From an uncultured Collinsella sp. (GTDB lineage: Bacteria > Actinomycetota > Coriobacteriia > Coriobacteriales > Coriobacteriaceae), in contig UQMK01000039.1 of the NCBI GenBank assembly GCA_900542085.1, forward strand, positions 1-13,460: 13,460 bases of DNA, in the 5' to 3' direction. Positions 11,266 to 13,460 of the stretch are shown piece after piece (position 1 is the stretch's first letter; the number at the start of each line of letters is the position of its first letter). The notes beneath the pieces are model-generated. The model saw only the letters and a list, made by a program, of their open reading frames with translations. It made no database searches and had not been told where the DNA came from. The translations under genes and the position numbers were made by a program.

Positions 11266-11403
11266 GGGACGCGCTTTCCCAACGGCGGCCCAGGCGGAAA
11301 ATCCATCCCGGAATCCGCGCTCAGAACGGGACACGCTTTCCCAACGGCGGTCCAAGCGGAAAGTTCATCCCGGAATCCCGCCTCAAACTGGGATGTGCTT
11401 TCC
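11266..11403. repeat. 62-bp tandem repeat, two full units and a fragment
   Basis: Units begin with GGGA at 11266, 11328 and 11390, a period of 62 bp. The first two are similar throughout (shared CGCTTTCCCAACGGCGG and CATCCCGGAATCC); the third keeps only about 14 bases (GGGATGTGCTTTCC). Each unit contains GCTTTCC and GCGGAAA, which can pair. The array lies about 90 bp before the patatin gene and may belong to its leader or promoter region. Confidence 0.7.
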
Positions 11404-11490
11404 GCTCCATCTCCTCAACTCCAAAACCTGCGCGCCCTCCATTCCAAAACTGGGTAGAAGAAAGCCAAAACGCAATCGCAGGAGGTCAAC

Positions 11491-12369
11491 ATGACTGCAG
11501 AAGATAAGGCAAAGAACGCCGGCAAGGTCGCGCTCGTTTTGGAGGGCGGCAGCTTCCGCGGGCAATTTACCGCAGGCGTACTCGACGTTCTCATGGAGGC
11601 CGGCGTCGAGATTCCGGCGGTATATGGCGTATCGGCCGGCGCCCTCAACGGCGTGAACTACAAGTCGCACCAGATCGGCCGTGCCAACCGCATCAACCTG
11701 GCTTTCTGCAACGACAACCGCTTCATGGGCGCCGCATCGTTTGCGTCCACGGGCTCCATCGTGGGTTACGACTTTATCTTCAACGATGTCCAGGACCGCC
11801 TGGACCCCTTTGACAACGAGACGTTCGACGCGAGCCCCATCGAGATGTACGCCGTCGCGACGGACATGCTCTTTGGAACTGCCGCGTACCTCCCGGTCAA
11901 AAGCGCCGTGCTCGATCTCGACGCCGTGCGCGCCTCGACGTCGCTGCCGCTGGTGACGCCGCCGGTCGAGATCGATGGGCACAAATACGTCGACGGCGGC
12001 GTAGCCGATTCGGTCCCTATCGAGCACGTACTGAAGGAGGCGGGCTTCGACCGCGCGGTTGTCATTGTCACGCAGGACCGCTCGTACGAAAAAAAGCCCT
12101 ACGAGTTTATGCCCGCTGCACGCGCCCGCTATGCCGACTACCCCTACCTGCTCGAGGCCATCGAGACGCGCCACGACCGCTATAACATCCAGCGCATGCA
12201 TCTGTGGAAGTATGAGCGCGAGGGCCGCGCGCTGGTCGTTGCTCCGCAAAAGCCGGTCGAGGTCGGTCACGTTGAGCATGATCCGGCAAAGCTCCTCGAC
12301 CTGTATATTCAGGGCCGCCAGGAGGCAAAGCGCCTACTGAGTGATATCGAGACATTTGTCGAGCGCTAG
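11491..12369 (+). CDS. Patatin-like phospholipase
   Basis: Predicted serine lipid acyl hydrolase of 292 residues. The start ATG 11491 has a near-perfect AGGAGGT six bases upstream. Patatin signatures occur in order: the oxyanion-hole motif EGGSFRGQFTAGVLDVL (18-34), the nucleophile elbow GVSAG (46-50) with catalytic S48, and DGG (168-170) with D168, which completes the Ser-Asp dyad. STSLP before IDGHKYVDGG is typical of bacterial family members such as those related to RssA/YjjU. There is no signal peptide or membrane span, so it should be cytoplasmic or peripherally membrane-bound. It hydrolyses phospholipids or other acyl esters; the true substrate is unknown. It is preceded by a 553-bp gene-free repeat region and followed by the rplM promoter. 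Confidence 0.92.
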   Translation: MTAEDKAKNAGKVALVLEGGSFRGQFTAGVLDVLMEAGVEIPAVYGVSAGALNGVNYKSHQIGRANRINLAFCNDNRFMGAASFASTGSIVGYDFIFNDVQDRLDPFDNETFDASPIEMYAVATDMLFGTAAYLPVKSAVLDLDAVRASTSLPLVTPPVEIDGHKYVDGGVADSVPIEHVLKEAGFDRAVVIVTQDRSYEKKPYEFMPAARARYADYPYLLEAIETRHDRYNIQRMHLWKYEREGRALVVAPQKPVEVGHVEHDPAKLLDLYIQGRQEAKRLLSDIETFVER

Positions 12370-12432
12370 TGTCGCGACGTCATGACCCATGGATGACATG
12401 TGCAGAAACTCTGGTCAGAGCCAAAATACCTG

Positions 12433-12460
12433 TTGACTCGGGCGGCGAGCGGGGTAATAT
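12433..12460 (+). promoter_or_regulatory. Promoter of rplM-rpsI
   Basis: TTGACT (12433-12438) and TAATAT (12455-12460) are 16 bp apart, placing the start near 12467. The leader of about 60 nt contains a small hairpin CAGAG (12475-12479) with CTCTG (12490-12494). I do not recognise a specific ribosomal-protein autoregulatory leader. Confidence 0.6.
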
Positions 12461-12526
12461 GGACGGGTTACTTGCAGAGCCCCGTGAATCTCTGTAACAA
12501 CACGTACTGTACATGGAGGAGTCTAA

Positions 12527-12970
12527 GTGATTTCGAAATCGACTCACTACGCCAAGCAGGGCGAGGTCCAGCGCAACTGGGTTCTCGTCGACGCCGATGG
12601 TGCTGTCCTGGGCCGTCTTGCCACCCAGATCGCAATGATCCTGCGCGGTAAGAACAAGCCCCAGTTCACGCCCAACAGCGACTGCGGCGACTTCGTTGTC
12701 GTCATCAACGCCGATAAGGTCCAGCTTACCGGTAACAAGGCCGACACGAAGACCTATTATCGCCACAGCGGCTACAACGGCGGCCTCAAGGCTGAGAGCT
12801 TCCGCCAGGCTATGGAGAAGCACCCGGAGAAGGTCATCGAGCGCGCCGTTCGCGGTATGCTACCCAAGACCACCCTTGGCCGTGCCCAGATGACCAAGCT
12901 TAAGGTCTACGCTGGTGCCGAGCATCCGCACGCTGCCCAGAACCCCACGAAGATTGAGCTGGAGGCTTAA
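12527..12970 (+). CDS. rplM: 50S ribosomal protein L13
   Basis: Large-subunit ribosomal protein L13, 147 residues, the usual bacterial length. It binds 23S rRNA early in 50S assembly. Family hallmarks are visible: WVLVDADGAVLGRLATQIAMIL (18-39), the DFVVVINADKVQLTGNK segment, YYRHSGYNGGL, and VRGMLPKTTLGR near the C-terminus, ending in KLKVYAGAEHPHAAQ. The start is GTG 12527, with GGAGGAG (12515-12521) five bases upstream. rpsI follows two bases after the stop, the standard bacterial L13-S9 operon. Codon use is strongly GC-ending, as for highly expressed genes. Confidence 0.98.
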   Translation: MISKSTHYAKQGEVQRNWVLVDADGAVLGRLATQIAMILRGKNKPQFTPNSDCGDFVVVINADKVQLTGNKADTKTYYRHSGYNGGLKAESFRQAMEKHPEKVIERAVRGMLPKTTLGRAQMTKLKVYAGAEHPHAAQNPTKIELEA

Positions 12971-12972
12971 AG

Positions 12973-13368
<396 letters not shown>

Positions 13369-13398
13369 GGTTTTATCTCCTTTCGAGATACAATGTAC

Positions 13399-13442
13399 AA
13401 GCGGGGCCTGCCGATTCCTCGGCGGGTCCCGCTTTTCTTTTT
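13399..13442 (+). terminator. Terminator of the rplM-rpsI operon
   Basis: A 16-bp stem (13399-13414 with 13419-13434), including two G-U pairs, has a TTCC loop and is followed by a T-rich tail (TTTTCTTTTT, 13433-13442). A smaller hairpin, TATCTC (13374-13379) with GAGATA (13385-13390), precedes it just after the rpsI stop codon. Confidence 0.88.
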
Positions 13443-13460
13443 CGACTAGGGTGGGCGGTT

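Noticed and set aside
11266..11403. 62-bp tandem repeat as a CRISPR array
   Set aside because: The whole 62-bp unit repeats with no distinct repeat-spacer pattern, only 2.2 units exist and no cas genes are near.

Overview
The window looks like chromosomal DNA of a high-GC gut actinobacterium of the class Coriobacteriia, most likely Collinsella or a close relative. That call rests on GC-rich codon use, the protein sequences, a DUF6110-type small protein beside a heavy-metal P-type ATPase, and interspersed GGGACAGTCCC palindromes that I associate with this group. It is inference; no search was run.

Layout. Positions 1-461 hold no convincing gene. They carry two hairpin terminators, two copies of a REP-like palindrome, and between these a 182-bp element bounded by a perfect 27-bp inverted repeat. 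Positions 462-5165 are a metal or siderophore-type uptake locus: an AraC-family regulator on the minus strand, divergent from two adjacent ABC half-transporters (TAA directly followed by ATG). Positions 5171-7770 are a second metal unit: a third REP-like palindrome, a TTGACA promoter with a palindromic operator at its start, a structured leader, an 81-residue DUF6110-like protein, a P1B-type ATPase without the usual CPC motif, and a strong terminator. A 16-bp sequence matching the ATPase operator at 13 positions lies between the AraC gene and the ABC operon, so one metal-responsive regulator may control both units.

Positions 7775-8767 are a complete toxin-antitoxin module: promoter, operator, RelB/DinJ-like antitoxin, PIN-domain toxin and terminator. 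Positions 8768-9898 are visibly AT-richer and look acquired: a possible degraded coding remnant, a secreted DUF5626-like protein, and a 32-codon single-span membrane peptide just downstream of it. Positions 9899-10336 (minus strand) hold an unrecognised 145-codon gene interrupted by one in-frame TAG. The tmRNA gene ssrA (10574-10937) and its terminator follow.

Positions 10994-11403 are intergenic and heavily structured: two inverted copies of the 17-nt ssrA T-arm sequence inside a 47-nt direct repeat, a nest of GAA-loop hairpins, and a 62-bp tandem repeat. The window ends with a patatin-like phospholipase gene and the conserved rplM-rpsI ribosomal operon with its promoter and terminator.

The points most worth a second look are the shared operator, the unusual P1B ATPase motif, the amber-interrupted gene, the small membrane peptide, and the structured repeats next to ssrA.
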